This document shows positions 9,600 through 20,005 of a stretch of DNA of 64,000 nucleotides, piece after piece (position 1 is the stretch's first letter; the number at the start of each line of letters is the position of its first letter). The stretch is from Micrasema longulum (lineage: Eukaryota; Arthropoda; Insecta; Trichoptera; Brachycentridae). A model generated the notes under the pieces. That model worked only from the letters and a program-made list of their open reading frames with translations. It searched no databases and was not told the origin of the DNA. The stretch covers positions 62,001 to 126,000 of the forward strand of contig JAGVSM010000934.1 of NCBI GenBank assembly GCA_022494885.1, read 5' to 3'. Position numbers and translations under genes: made by a program.

Positions 9600-10430
9600 A
9601 TTAACTATATACCTAATTAACTTATGAAAAATTAAAAATGCTGTATTACGCTCTAATTCAGTCTTCTGTTACATACGGCATAATTGGATGGGGTGGAGTT
9701 TTGGACGCACATAGTCGCCCTGTAGAAATCGCACAGAAGAGTATAGTTAAGATAATGTACAAAAAGCATAGACTATTTCCTAGTAACGAATTGTACATAG
9801 AGAGCGGACTCCTTAATTTAAAAAAGTTATATTTATTACAATGCTTAAAATATGTACACAAAAATAGGGAATTGTTTGGCAATAATTTAAATAGGACTAG
9901 TAGCAGATCAGAAAGTGTACTGACGGTTCCAGGATGCAGAACTAAGTTCGCACAGAGACACTCTTTCCATGTTGGTCCAAGATCTTTTAATCTCCTACCC
10001 AAGGAAATACAAAATATAGAATCCCTTCCAAAGTTTAAAGCGGCTTTGAGGACTTGGATCAGCATGGAAAATACAGATATACACCTATTGTGAAAGAGTC
10101 GTACAACAGCATATTCTAAACTTTGATGTCTTAATTACATTGTTTATGTCATTTTCCTGTTATTTCTGTATGATTTTTAATGGCATTGTCATATTTGTGT
10201 TTGTATACCAAAAAATTCACCAAAAACAATAAAAAAGGAATGGCCCACGCTCAGACGTTTAAGTCTTTGTGGGCATTTTTTCCAAATTTAAGGCTATGTT
10301 TATTTTTAGAATATGTATTTTTTCTCTTTTTCTCTTCTAATGTTTAATAAATATAATGTATAAAATATGTAATTGAATACATGCATAATATGTATCAGTA
10401 TGGAAAAATAAACAAAAAAAAAAAAAAAAT
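9600..10430 (+). mobile_element. 5'-truncated non-LTR copy related to the three-ORF element
   Basis: The frame 9638-10093 (about 150 codons, open from about 9625) is the C-terminal end of a reverse transcriptase: QSSVTYGIIGWGG corresponds to QSVASYGIIGWGG of the element at 3526-4945, and GPRSFNLLPKEIQ to its GPRFFNMLDP block. A 3' UTR with a clear hairpin follows, then poly(A) at 10414-10429. The copy starts head to head with the complete element, within about 25 bases of its 5' end. There is no catalytic part, so it is a dead insertion. Confidence 0.8.
10243..10274 (+). other. 3' UTR hairpin
   Basis: GCCCAC pairs with GTGGGC and, inside it, AGAC pairs with GTCT around a GTTTAA loop. It lies about 140 bases before the poly(A). 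A similar CCCAC...GTGGG hairpin occurs on the minus strand near 56630-56665. Confidence 0.6.
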
Positions 10431-10671
10431 TCCAAAACATTAAAAAATTAATATTAAAATATAGAATTCTTTTTGTAAATTTGAAACTCGGCTCTTCTCA
10501 TCAACAGGAATGCACTTTATACATGAATGCGATTTTCAAAAATGTATTGAATGTCAGTAATTATTATTTTAGCATTTCGAAAAATTTTGTAAAAATAAGT
10601 AAATGGGAAGAAATTATAAGGAATGTAAAGAAATAATCTAATTGGGATCCAAAAAACATTAAATGCGGTTT

Positions 10672-10743
10672 AAACATTCAAAAACAAACTTTTTTAAACA
10701 TTCAAAAACAAACTTTTTTAAACATTCAAAAACAAACTTTTTT
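10672..10743. repeat. Perfect 24-bp tandem repeat, three copies
   Basis: Three identical 24-base units, each AAACATTCAAAAACA followed by AACTTTTTT, lie end to end at 10672-10695, 10696-10719 and 10720-10743, followed by the first four bases of a fourth. Confidence 0.9.
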
Positions 10744-11250
10744 AAACGCAAAAAAAAAACAACCTTCCATTTTTTTGTGTTTGCGTTCTCGTCGAATGTA
10801 ACCCTGGTAGGTCGATGAAAAAAAAATTATGCTTCTTTTTTAATTTTTTTTTTACAGATTTGATTGAACATTTTAATTGTTGCTCGTTGGTCAAATTAAA
10901 CAAAGTAAAAAAAAAACCGAAATCATACATTTTTTCGCATCAAGAAATTTCTTCAAAAAACATTAATTATATAAAACATATAAAGTATTGAAATAAGAAT
11001 TCAATGATTTTAAAGACCTAAATAAATAATCATGCAGGTGACCATTGTAAAATGTCTGATCGTAAGTTTTGTATTGAATATTTAACTTGAATCATAATTA
11101 ATATGAATGCTTAAGCTTAAAAGGATTGACCTTTATTTCATAAATTGAGAAAACGATTGATTATGTATGCAATTAAGTATTAAATTATGTTGTTATGGTT
11201 AAACATTTGAGCATGAAATCAGTTAAATAAAAGACAGAAATATTGTTAAA
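10744..11250. other. No recognisable feature downstream of the GT92 gene
   Basis: AT-rich sequence between the tandem repeat and the poly(A) signal of the glycosyltransferase gene. I see no gene; a 62-codon minus-strand frame is Phe/Lys-rich low complexity. Confidence 0.4.
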
Positions 11251-11254
11251 ATTC

Positions 11255-11260
11255 TTTATT
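11255..11260 (-). terminator. Polyadenylation signal of the GT92 gene
   Basis: AATAAA on the minus strand (TTTATT on plus) lies 13-18 bases after the stop codon of exon 3. The 3' UTR would be very short. Confidence 0.55.
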
Positions 11261-11272
11261 CTAAAAAATTGA

Positions 11273-12501
11273 CTAGATATTTTTAAGGACTTTGTTAATA
11301 TTAACAACTAAATCACCGGCGAGTCGAAGTAGCGTGTCATCCTTCACACTAAGGTTTGTGTAAAGTTGACAGTCTACTAGTTCTGATTGGCAAGAGGCCT
11401 TATAGTGGTGGAGTAGGGCCTTAGAGGTCGGTACAGCCCTAGCACGCTCTGCTCCAGCCAAAGAACTCAGGGCATAATGGTTGAATACTGTCAAAGCCCT
11501 GGAAGTTGACACGAAACTCTTACTATACTCAGGAGCTGGGCTGACATACGCAGAACGCTGAAGATGCTTAAAAGTATGAGGAAGAGTATCAATCGAATTC
11601 CTTTCATCGTGTTTGTCAACATCTTCTGCAATAATTGTCTCGATACTTCCAAAAGTATTATTTACACTATTTATATCCGCCTTCATCAATAATTTTCTTA
11701 AACTATTTTGACTTCTCAGTTTTGAATCTTTTATATACAAAGATCTCCTGAGTTTATTTGTCTGAACGGTGGTAAATTCTTCATTGAAAGAATCAAAGAA
11801 GAAAGCGTTGCTGACAGCTAACGATGCAGCTCCAGGAGGTTCATTTTCGAGGAATTTTAAATCGTCTAGTAACTGACTCCAATTTTGAACGCTTCTCGGT
11901 ACAATTATTTCGTCTATATCTAATGGGATTATGTACTTCGATGTTCGCAGATTCCTGTAAAGACAGTCGTTGTATGCTAAGAGATGGTCTCTTCTTCTTT
12001 GCCACAGCGTAGCCGCTGCAGGACGAGGAGCATCACGAACCGAAGCGATACCTTGCTTAGTGTAATATTGAAGTACATCTCTAACTTCATGCGTAACATA
12101 ACTAACATAGAGATCAATTTTTTCAGCTCCGAGAAGCTTGAGTAATTCAAACCATTCAACAAGTCTTCGAGATATATCATTCTGAAAACTCATGTCTTTA
12201 ACACACACTGTAAAATTTCTTGTGAAATCACTAACGTCTGATGGTTTCACTACTAAAATGAAGGAACTTTTTCCACAAGGATCTTCGGTAACTGTTGTGA
12301 TAAAACTTTTTGCTTTTGGAGACGTCAATGCGCAGGATATAAGGAGAGGTGTAACAGTATCCCTAGTCGCAGGATCCCATTCGCTCCACCAAATCTGGGA
12401 AACAGTTGCCTCGACGACTTCCAGACTTCCCGCAGAACTATTTTCTGCATCCGATGTCCACGTTTGGCAGTAGAACGACCCCAGCTCCTCGATTGGTGTT
12501 C
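11273..12501 (-). CDS. GT92 (DUF23) glycosyltransferase, exon 3 (last)
   Basis: Encodes most of the catalytic domain of a family 92 glycosyltransferase; the characterised relative, C. elegans GALT-1, is a galactosyltransferase acting on core fucose. The exon starts after TTTTGTTCCAG with two bases completing a Gly codon from exon 2, then 408 codons and TAG at 11275-11273. Features: FYCQTW near the exon start, a Trp-rich block (WWSEWD), the block around WFELLKLLGAEKIDLYVSYV, then WQRRRDHLLAYNDCLYRN and IPLDIDE at about residues 337-343 of the full protein, the acidic metal-binding motif of the family. Conserved Cys residues suggest lumenal disulfides. The first Met of the isolated frame is really an internal Leu (TTG at 12328), so the coding region is longer than it looks. 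The exact acceptor and donor sugars cannot be read from sequence. Confidence 0.88.
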
Positions 12502-13120
12502 CTGGAACAAAAACTTAAAATGAAATAAAACGTTACACATTTGGTTCAACGTACGAGTTGATACTTTGTGCTTTTTAGGGACGCAATTCATTTATCGAGA
12601 CTTTAATATTGATTATAAAATGAATAAATAAAGTCTACACTACGCATATTTTCCCCGGTATCGCTTACGGCAAACCTGAAAGCGAACATTGTTCTGCATT
12701 GAAGCTCCAGAATTCAGCTAACAGATGCCGGGGTTGCGGGCTAGGAATTCCCTACCCCAACGCGTTCGAAACATTCGGGTTAACAGTATTCAACCCAGCT
12801 AAATATTTATCTGCCGACAAAGAAACAGAAGGAGATTCAAGACGGTTCTAAGAACTATTATTCGGTACTTGATGAAGCATAATCACGGCATTTTTTGTGA
12901 TGCTGACAAACGTAATGATTTCAGGAAAAATATAATAAATGTTTTTTTTTATATAAATATGTACGTGTTGAGATATTTTGGAATGAAATAATGCAGCAAC
13001 GAAAAAAAATACCGGGCAAATACCTAAACATCCACATACCTTATTCTAAAATGTTATCTATCTCTGTAACTAAATATTTTAATTATTAGTGACCGACCGA
13101 AACAAGATTTTCAGTCAAAA
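12502..13120 (-). other. Start of intron 2; no feature beyond the splice site
   Basis: Intron 2 of the GT92 gene spans 27346 down to 12502; its acceptor is at 12502-12503. This part holds a slightly GC-richer patch at 12640-12780 that I cannot assign and otherwise AT-rich DNA. Confidence 0.5.
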
Positions 13121-13202
13121 CCGAATCCGAAACTGAATTTTAGCTTCTTTTCTAGTTTTGGCCGAATCCGAAACCGAATTTTAGCTTCTTTTCTAGTTTT
13201 GG
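13121..13202. repeat. 41-bp tandem repeat, two copies
   Basis: Units 13121-13161 and 13162-13202 differ at one base and start CCGAATCCGAAAC. Clustered CCGAA motifs continue on both sides, as in the subterminal parts of hAT-type DNA elements, so this may be the remnant of one. Confidence 0.7.
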
Positions 13203-13440
13203 CCGAAACCGACATTTATAAGTCACTTTAAAACGCCTAAAATTAGGCATTTTTATTGCTTAACGATACACGTTCATCAAAATAAGTGTTAAATAAAATA
13301 CACAATAAAATAAAAGGCATAAATTTAAAAAGTAAATTTGTTTAGTTTTAGCGCCCATTAGTTGATTGTTATGTTATACATGTAACTTATATATTATAAT
13401 GGCTAAAGGATCTTTTTTTTATATTATAATTACTTATTAA

Positions 13441-13566
13441 AATGGAAAAAAGAGATAATAATTGCTGTCCTTGCGACGGACTAATCTCTCAGGACGTCCT
13501 TCATAGATTACACGATTGTCCTATGTTTGATGCCGAGAGGTTAAACTCGAAAACAAATGTGCGCTA
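13441..13566 (+). pseudogene. Fragment of a reverse transcriptase C-terminal zinc knuckle
   Basis: A short frame contains CCPCDGLISQDVLHRLHDC then PMFDAER. Cys and His spacing followed by PxFxxER is typical of the region after the reverse transcriptase in R1/I-type insect elements. It is only about 40 codons, ends in a stop, and no other part of such an element is nearby. Confidence 0.35.
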
Positions 13567-14814
13567 AATACGGCCAATTTTTTAACTGACCCACTGTCCT
13601 GGACCCTCATTTATATCTCATGCGCCCTCATTTTTTTTCTCACTGGCATGGGCCCCTTGCATGTGAAATCGACCCCTGGGGATAGATACAGGCCACTTTA
13701 GTAATGACTGGTCTAAAGCAGTAAAAATCGTATTTTGCTGTCTTTTCAGTGGCATACAAACGAAAACCTTGTCCCCTGTGCTAACTAAGCTACTCAGAGA
13801 TTTAAATTTTCAAATTGATAATAAATATTTACGTCTAATATTGAAAAATAATCTTTTATAAGTTGTACTATCAAAATTTTAATACTCGATTCGACAAACA
13901 GCTTGATGATTTTAATGCTCTTTTGCACGATGAATAAAAAAAACATTATCTTGTTCCACGAAGAAGCAATTTATTCACAAAGTGATTATCGTGAAGTTCT
14001 CTGGCAATGTGGGCATTGGCTGAGCAGAAAATAATATCGATCCGGAGCACGCAATGATCTGAATAAACGTGTACGTATTCTACATATTAACTACTGGTTG
14101 TGGAGCGTTGAAGCACGAACAATTCAATTAGATTTATGAATGAAGAAGCTTGAGATTATTTTACCCTTTTAAAAGACTGCTAAAAAATACATTTGCAAGC
14201 AGTGCAGTAACGTCGTGTAAGAAAAATACTAGATATTTTAATAACTGGTGTTTATAAACAGAACTTTTACATTTGTATACTAGTAAATAATCTATTTCCC
14301 ATAATTTACAATAATAAAAACGTAATTTTGGTATGTTATTGCAAAATACGACATAATTATTTTTGAAAAACAAGAGAGATATATTATATTATGGTATCAA
14401 TGTTATGTGACGTTATGCCCCACAGGAGTTAAAGAATGATGCCTAAAAAATGACATTATATGTCTTAACTAAAAAAAGCTTAAAGTTAGTTAAGATCATA
14501 AAACGACTTTAATGAACATTATCCATTTTTTGCATTCAAAACAACACAACATTCGGGTTGGCATTGGGCAAAACCGTAACATCGGTCTCTTTATTACTCA
14601 GATAATTTAGATTCCGTGCCATTATGGATTATGGAAGCGACGCAATTAGTGTTGTGTTTACATTGCTGTGTAAAGGACGCAACGCAGACAAACATATAGT
14701 GGCCGAAAGCCGGTTTAGTCGATTTTATTCTCATACAAATGGCATGTTTACTTTATTTTGTTTAAATATTGAAACGATCAATTAAGCTTTGTGATTGTTT
14801 CGTTCCGACCTACC
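13567..14814. other. Intron 2, no recognisable feature
   Basis: AT-rich sequence with no protein-like frame; a 70-codon minus-strand frame near 14161-14373 has no recognisable features. Confidence 0.4.
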
Positions 14815-14955
14815 GATAATCTTAGTGACTCATTTAAGCGAATGTCATTTTATTATTTAAATTATTGATAATCTTAGTGACTTATTTAAGCTAATTTCAT
14901 TTTATTATTTAAATTATCGATAATCTTAGTGACTTATTTACGTTTATGTCATTTC
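14815..14955. repeat. 52-bp tandem repeat, about 2.7 copies
   Basis: Units begin at 14815, 14867 and 14919 with GATAATCTTAGTGACT; the third is partial. Unit spacing is exactly 52 bases and differences are few. Confidence 0.85.
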
Positions 14956-15299
14956 GCGAATAAATAAAAGCATTTGTTTGGCGACCTGACCTGACCAAAA
15001 AATTATGTAATTATTTTATTTATCTAAGTGCTGTTGTTTGTTTTGTTTTTTTTTTAAAAAAAGGAAATATTTGCGTTTTTATTATTCTTTTTTTTAAATT
15101 TTTTTTTTATCAATAAATTTCATAAATGGTACATGTTTTTAAAAAATTCTATACATAACTACTTTTATAAATCTAGTAAATGTTATCACTGTAACTTTTC
15201 AAAAAAAGAGACTAACTTGGAGAGTGACTTACACTGTGCTAGTTGTTTATTTGTAAGAGTTTATATAATTTTGAATATATCACAATAATATTTATAATA
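14956..15299. other. Intron 2, no recognisable feature
   Basis: Poly(A)- and poly(T)-rich sequence with no frame or repeat that I can assign. Confidence 0.4.
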
Positions 15300-15405
15300 A
15301 ATATTTCGATTTTGGGGGCATTTTCAACGAGTTGTAAATAATTCAGTATAAGAAAGTCCGTCGAGTCGTGAGTCCGCATCACTAGCCATGGGACCACAAC
15401 CCGAT
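15300..15405 (-). repeat. tRNA-derived SINE copy, internally deleted
   Basis: On the minus strand it starts with GTGGTCCCATGGCTAGTG, the same A-box region as the copy at 35120-35262, and ends with the shared text TTTACAACTCGTTGAAAATG. About 34 bases containing the B box are missing relative to the other copy, so this one cannot have an intact pol III promoter. Confidence 0.6.
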
Positions 15406-16065
15406 TCAAAATCCAATAAATAATGACTTATTAAATAAATGTCTTTTATTAATTTATTTAAATATGTTTTATTTACGCTTTCTTTCATAGATTCATAGCT
15501 GAAAGCCTTCAGTATAATTTTTAACTCAAAATTTGGTGCTTACATAAAAAAATACGAAGGTATCACAGTTTACATTCTTCTTTTGCAATTTCCCAAAAAG
15601 TTGACTATTTAGTTTTTTCGTCGTTTGAGTCGTTTTCGTCCTAAAGGGGAGATATTATAATTTAGCAATCTTTCAATAAATATCTTATAGAGCAGAAAAA
15701 ATCCTTTCGAATGATGTAGAATCTTTGCCATTTTGTTTTACGTTTGGTGCTAATTTTTAAATTTGGAAAAAAATATACAAAACTTATGTTAACACCCAAT
15801 ATAATAATAGTTCTAGTGTAAAAAAATATACCCGTCTTGTACAATAAATACAATTATGTGAATATTTTCACGACTCCATGCTCGCTCATGCATGAGTAAT
15901 GTGGGTAGATTGAAGGCGAAGTAAACACTTTGATGGTCCCTAAAACCAGTCAGTAATTGCTTATTTCACACCGGTCATAGAAATCCACACGAGGCGACAC
16001 GGTATTTGGGTGAACTAATTTTTAATGTATCTATTTTTTGCAACGGTGAGAAATAAAAAATATTT
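15406..16065. other. Intron 2, no recognisable feature
   Basis: AT-rich; a 63-codon minus-strand frame at 15662-15853 shows no known domain. Confidence 0.4.
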
Positions 16066-16235
16066 GCGAAGGGAATATGGAAGTTAAAGCAATTACAAGG
16101 TTTATGATCTGTCATTGGTTAATTCTGCCTATCTTTGAACATCCACATTTTCTCAACTTTTAAATAGCTAAAACTTTTATGATATGGGTGAGATTCATCC
16201 GGGTGAACCATTTCACCTACTAGGCAACAATTGAA
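16066..16235 (-). repeat. Dispersed repeat family A
   Basis: Contains GGTTTATGATCTGTCATTGG, matching GGCTTATGACCTGTCATTGG at 34087-34106, and further on the GGTGAGATTCATCC and GGTGAACCATTTCACC parts seen in copies at 43710-43975 and 58820-58985. Confidence 0.55.
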
Positions 16236-17485
16236 AACAATTTTGTAATTTCCGGATTTGTTGATGTTGTTGTGACGTCAAGATTCGTGATAATATTCTA
16301 AACAAATTTCAATGGCCAGAAACAAATAAACATGAACCATGACGTGTTAGGGGCGTGGCCAATGGAATGTCCGTTTTTGCGGGAATTCAAATTTACAAAT
16401 CTAAGTATATTTTTTATGCCACTAATTATTAGCAAAAAATTTTTTTTTTTGATTGACAGCATTTCCCTATTAAGTATTTGTGATAGATCCCGTCACTCAT
16501 CCTCTAGTTTGATTCTAGTGTGGTATTTAGTATAAGTTTAAAAGGAAACGTGGTCTGTCTTCTCTTCGTAAAAACGTATTCTCGAATTTTCACCGTGGAT
16601 TATGACACTAAAGCAGTATTTTTTTACACAATATAGATGTATTTACCATGAGCGTGTCTTCAAGATTTTGATTTTTCAATAGATAGTTTTTTTATGGGAG
16701 CTAGAACCATCTAAAAACTCTTAAAAGCGCCCAGTTGTACCTGCTGTTTTCGGACCTACGCCTACGATATTCAAATATGATGACTATTTTTGAAAAACGT
16801 AAAAAATACCGACACAGATATTTTATTTTGATACTCTTTCTAAAAATAAAAACACAGTATGGCGGAGGCGTTTGCGAGAGAGTGACAAAAAAACCATGTT
16901 CTAATATTTATTTAACACTTACCGCTTAGCATTTTAACAATATCAATTTTGATCTTATCACTATCCTGTACTAGAAAAAAAATTATGTTGCTGAGTTGGA
17001 AATTGAACGAAAATTAATTTATGCATTCAAGTTCAAAACCCTGATAGAAAATAAGCAATGAGAAATCATTTATATGTGTGAAAAAAATACTGTTCTTACT
17101 TATTCATAATCGTAAATGTAGTAGGTAGTTTTTTGTTTCTTTGTTCACCTTTAGAGATGCTACGCGAAGATTAGTTTGCATTTAATTTCATTTGTTTTTT
17201 TTAAATCCCTCTTTAAATGTAAAGGTTGATTGGGCAAATTGTAATTCATCAGTATTGATGTGTTCTTAATTGTAGGCAGTTGTTTAGGAACACGTATCGT
17301 AATAAACAAATATATCTGTTTTTTATCCTTTGGAAAACATTTAAACCCATCGCGCACGCGCCTGTCAGCATTTCGTCTTGAATCTTGTGCCAATAATAAA
17401 TCAGAAAAACATTGAATAAATAACATACGGATAAGTACGTGCAAAATCAACCGATCTTTTGATTATGATAGTTAAAATGAACGTA
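16236..17485. other. Intron 2, no recognisable feature
   Basis: No assignable gene. Several 60-100-codon frames exist on both strands, but none shows a domain, and they lie in AT-rich sequence. Confidence 0.4.
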
Positions 17486-18090
17486 GGACACGATGTTGAA
17501 AGAAGAGTGAATGCGGGCAACAAAATGAACTGAGCACTAAGCACAGTAATTTCTAATAAAAATATGTCAATCGAAGCTAAACTGGCAGTGCACAATGGAG
17601 TTTTAGTCCCAACACTTATGTATGGAAGTGAAACATGGAACTGGCAGAGGAAGGATGAAAGCCGAGTGAACGCGGTTGAAATGCGATCGAATGTGTGGGA
17701 AATCAATGTATGACAGGGTTACGAATGATGAAATCAGGCGAGAGTGTAAATCTGAGTCAAGTATAATCGATAAGATTAAGAAAGGGTCTCTGAGACGGTT
17801 TAGTTACGTAGAACGAATGGACGACAAAAGAATGGTAAAACAAGTATATATGGCGAAAATAAACGGCGACGTGAGACAGGGACGACCAAGGAAGACGTGG
17901 CATGATCAGATAAACCAAAATCTTAAGTCTGGTCATGTCAAAAGTAGACAGAACCGAAGGGCATGTATGACAAGATATATGAATGTGGAAGAAACTAGGA
18001 ATGTATAGATAGGCGTGTGTGACGGTCCATTCTCTCTGCCTACCCCTACGGGGAAATGGCGTGATGGTAGTAGTAAATTATCAAGTCCTA
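17486..18090 (+). pseudogene. RTE-like reverse transcriptase C-terminal fragment
   Basis: A 5'-truncated, decayed plus-strand copy of the element that is best preserved at 37957-39365 on the minus strand. Shared peptide landmarks are AKLAVHNGVLVPTLMYGSE, the DESR(V/L)NAVEMRS block, SIIDKIKKG, a degraded GHVERM and GRPRKTWHDQ. The 3' UTR contains CTCTGCCTACCCCTACGGGG, with a small CCCC/GGGG hairpin, then GATGGTAGTAGTAAA. Frameshifts and stops interrupt it. It lies in opposite orientation to the fragment at 19340-20005. Confidence 0.8.
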
Positions 18091-18283
18091 CCTATTATAC
18101 TCACGCCCCTCCCTTTGTGCTTTCCCCATTTTTCCAACTGTTTCTCCCATAACATAAAATATTTTCATAACCTAATCGGTGCATGTAATGGTTGCGTATG
18201 AAAATGCATGGCACGTTGGTTTTATATGTTGTGTATCAACTATGGGGAAGGTGTATAGTGGGTTTTGCATGTTGGTTTAAAAG

Positions 18284-18327
18284 GTGTCCTGACGAAGAGA
18301 CTGGTTCGTTTCGAAACTTGTAGACAT
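18284..18327 (+). ncRNA. Hammerhead ribozyme motif 1 (type I, minimal stem III)
   Basis: Read in order: stem I GTGTC (18284-18288), core CTGACGA (18289-18295), stem II GAGAC/GTTTC around TGGTTC (18297-18312), core GAAA (18313-18316), a two-base-pair stem III AC-TT-GT whose first base is the last A of GAAA and which closes with T18321, then A18322 at the cleavage position. Stem I closes with GACAT (18323-18327), four Watson-Crick pairs plus one G-U. This layout is known in Penelope-like elements and retrozymes. No Penelope reverse transcriptase was seen next to it. Confidence 0.65.
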
Positions 18328-18494
18328 AAAAAAGTTGGTAAGTGGTTATATACAAGATTAATTATTTTTGTCTTAAGGACTATTCTACAAAGTATTGCGA
18401 GGTAAATACAAATGTTTGTATAATATAAACTATTAACGATGATTTCATTTAAATTATTTATTGACAATTCTTGATGGAATTCCATTGCAATGAT

Positions 18495-19018
18495 GTAATA
18501 ACTTATATTTACATATAAGTTGATAAAGAAAAAAACATAAAAATTTTACATGTAGGACATAAAGGTCAAAAGTTAGATTGATTAGAAATTTTAGAAATAA
18601 ATAGGATAAAAAATAATAGCGATAGAATTTTAATAAATCAGCAGATAGAATTTAAAAACTCACCCTTATTAGCCCCCTTAGTTAGACCCTGTACATTGTA
18701 GTACAACAATAAATATTTTTCATAACATAGAATATCCTCTTAAAGTACACCGCCAACACGTGTTTCGATCATTTGTCTCACTCTGTTCCATTGCAATATT
18801 GCGTATTGTATTATTTTCAACTAATTTTTAAATGTACCTATACTTAAGATAATATTTAGTTTTATATAAATTATCCATACACTGTATAATGTTCACCAGT
18901 CTGAAGATGCCCATTAGAGGGTGAAAGCGCTAATTGGTCAAAATAAATAAGTGGAAGTGTACCAAGTATTTTTTAAATTAATAACTTATTTGTAAATATA
19001 AGTTATTACATTATTAAC
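18495..19018. repeat. Inverted repeat with self-complementary arms
   Basis: The arm at about 18495-18521 (GTAATAACTTATATTTACAT...) and the arm at about 18980-19012 are near-perfect reverse complements. Each arm is also itself a hairpin (AACTTATAT/ATATAAGTT and AATAACTTAT/ATAAGTTATT). Hammerhead motif 2 lies between them. Confidence 0.6.
18895..18938 (+). ncRNA. Hammerhead ribozyme motif 2 (type I, palindromic stem III)
   Basis: Stem I ACCAGT (18895-18900), core CTGAAGA (18901-18907), stem II GCCC/GGGT (18909-18912 with 18919-18922), core GAAA (18923-18926), then the self-complementary AGCGCT as a minimal stem III, A18932 as the cleavage position, and stem I closing strand ATTGGT (18933-18938), five Watson-Crick pairs and one G-T. 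The N of CUGANGA is A, which the consensus allows. Such short palindromic stem III versions are thought to work best as dimers. The cut site lies 610 bases after that of motif 1, in the same orientation. Confidence 0.68.
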
Positions 19019-19339
19019 GATGAATTATTTACTACTAACTATTAATTATTACCTATTAACTATATACTATCAACTTCAACTATTAACCAAAAGTATTTTT
19101 TTTTAATGTATTCCACGGATATAAATATATATTATCCATGTTTTGTTTTTTTTTTTTTTTTTTTTCTGAAGGATGAAACACTCTATAATATTTATTACCG
19201 CCAAGTCTCAACTTCATTTTATTTTTATGTTATATTTCTAACAGTCAATTCGTTGTAAAATAACACGAGAAAAACATCTGCTACAACTACCTTTGAAAAG
19301 TTAAATAAAAGAAATGAAAATAAAAATACCTGACATATT

Positions 19340-20005
19340 TTTCACAAACAAACACAACAACAAACAAACCATCACGCCGTTTCGCCGTAGGGATTGGCAG
19401 AGAGGATAGAGCGCCCTATCACTCTGTCTTTGCATACAGACCTCGCTTCCTCTACATTCGTACATCTTCTAATGCACGCACGCCGATTATTCCTACCCTT
19501 GACATGTCCATCTTCAAGTATTAGATGGACCTGATCGTGCCATGTCTTTCTCGATCTTCCTCGTTTTCTGCATCCACCAACATTCGCATCGTAGATCCTT
19601 TTAGCTGTTCACGGATCTCGAAATTTGTGCAACTATCATACATTGTTTTACTACACATTCGCCCGAAGAATCGCATTTCGACAGCATTTAACCTACTTTC
19701 ATAATTACTTTTCTAATTCTATACACCGCTCCCATACATTAGAGTTGGCACTAGAACTCCATTGTGAACTGTTAGTTTTGCCTCCTGCGATAAACATTTG
19801 TTTGCTAAAGTAGGTTTCAGTGCACCGTTCACCCTGTTCCCGGCACTCACCCTCCTTTCAATATCCCTAGTTAACATACTTCCTAGATACACAAATTCTT
19901 CTGCGTGATTCAAAATATCTCCGTTCTCACTGATCTCACATTTAGTTATATTTTTATCCCTTTCAAAAACGATTTATCGACATGCATAAGCAAATCGCTT
20001 TTTTG
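19340..20005 (-). pseudogene. RTE-like reverse transcriptase C-terminal fragment, inverted copy
   Basis: Minus-strand copy of the same family as 37957-39365. It retains EEFVYLGSM, IERRVSAGNRVNGALK, ANKCLSQEAKL and VHNGVLVPTLMYGS, preceded near 20000 by a degraded KSDLLM block. The 3' UTR carries the hallmark text ending in GATGGTTTGTTTG. Deletions and stops break the frame. Confidence 0.8.

Noticed and set aside
2884..9600. Target-site duplication of the three-ORF element
   Set aside because: Only weak 7-bp matches were found near the two ends; the 22-bp repeat lies on one side only.
9658..10065. 135-codon minus-strand frame
   Set aside because: Exact shadow of the reverse transcriptase fragment on the plus strand.
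10672..10743. CRISPR-like array
   Set aside because: The units are adjacent without spacers and the organism is a eukaryote.
12325..12591. 88-codon minus-strand frame at the exon 3 acceptor
   Set aside because: Crosses the splice acceptor in the wrong frame; the GT92 frame through the same bases has family motifs.
16332..17450. Several 60-110-codon frames in intron 2
   Set aside because: Random open frames in AT-rich DNA; none has motifs.
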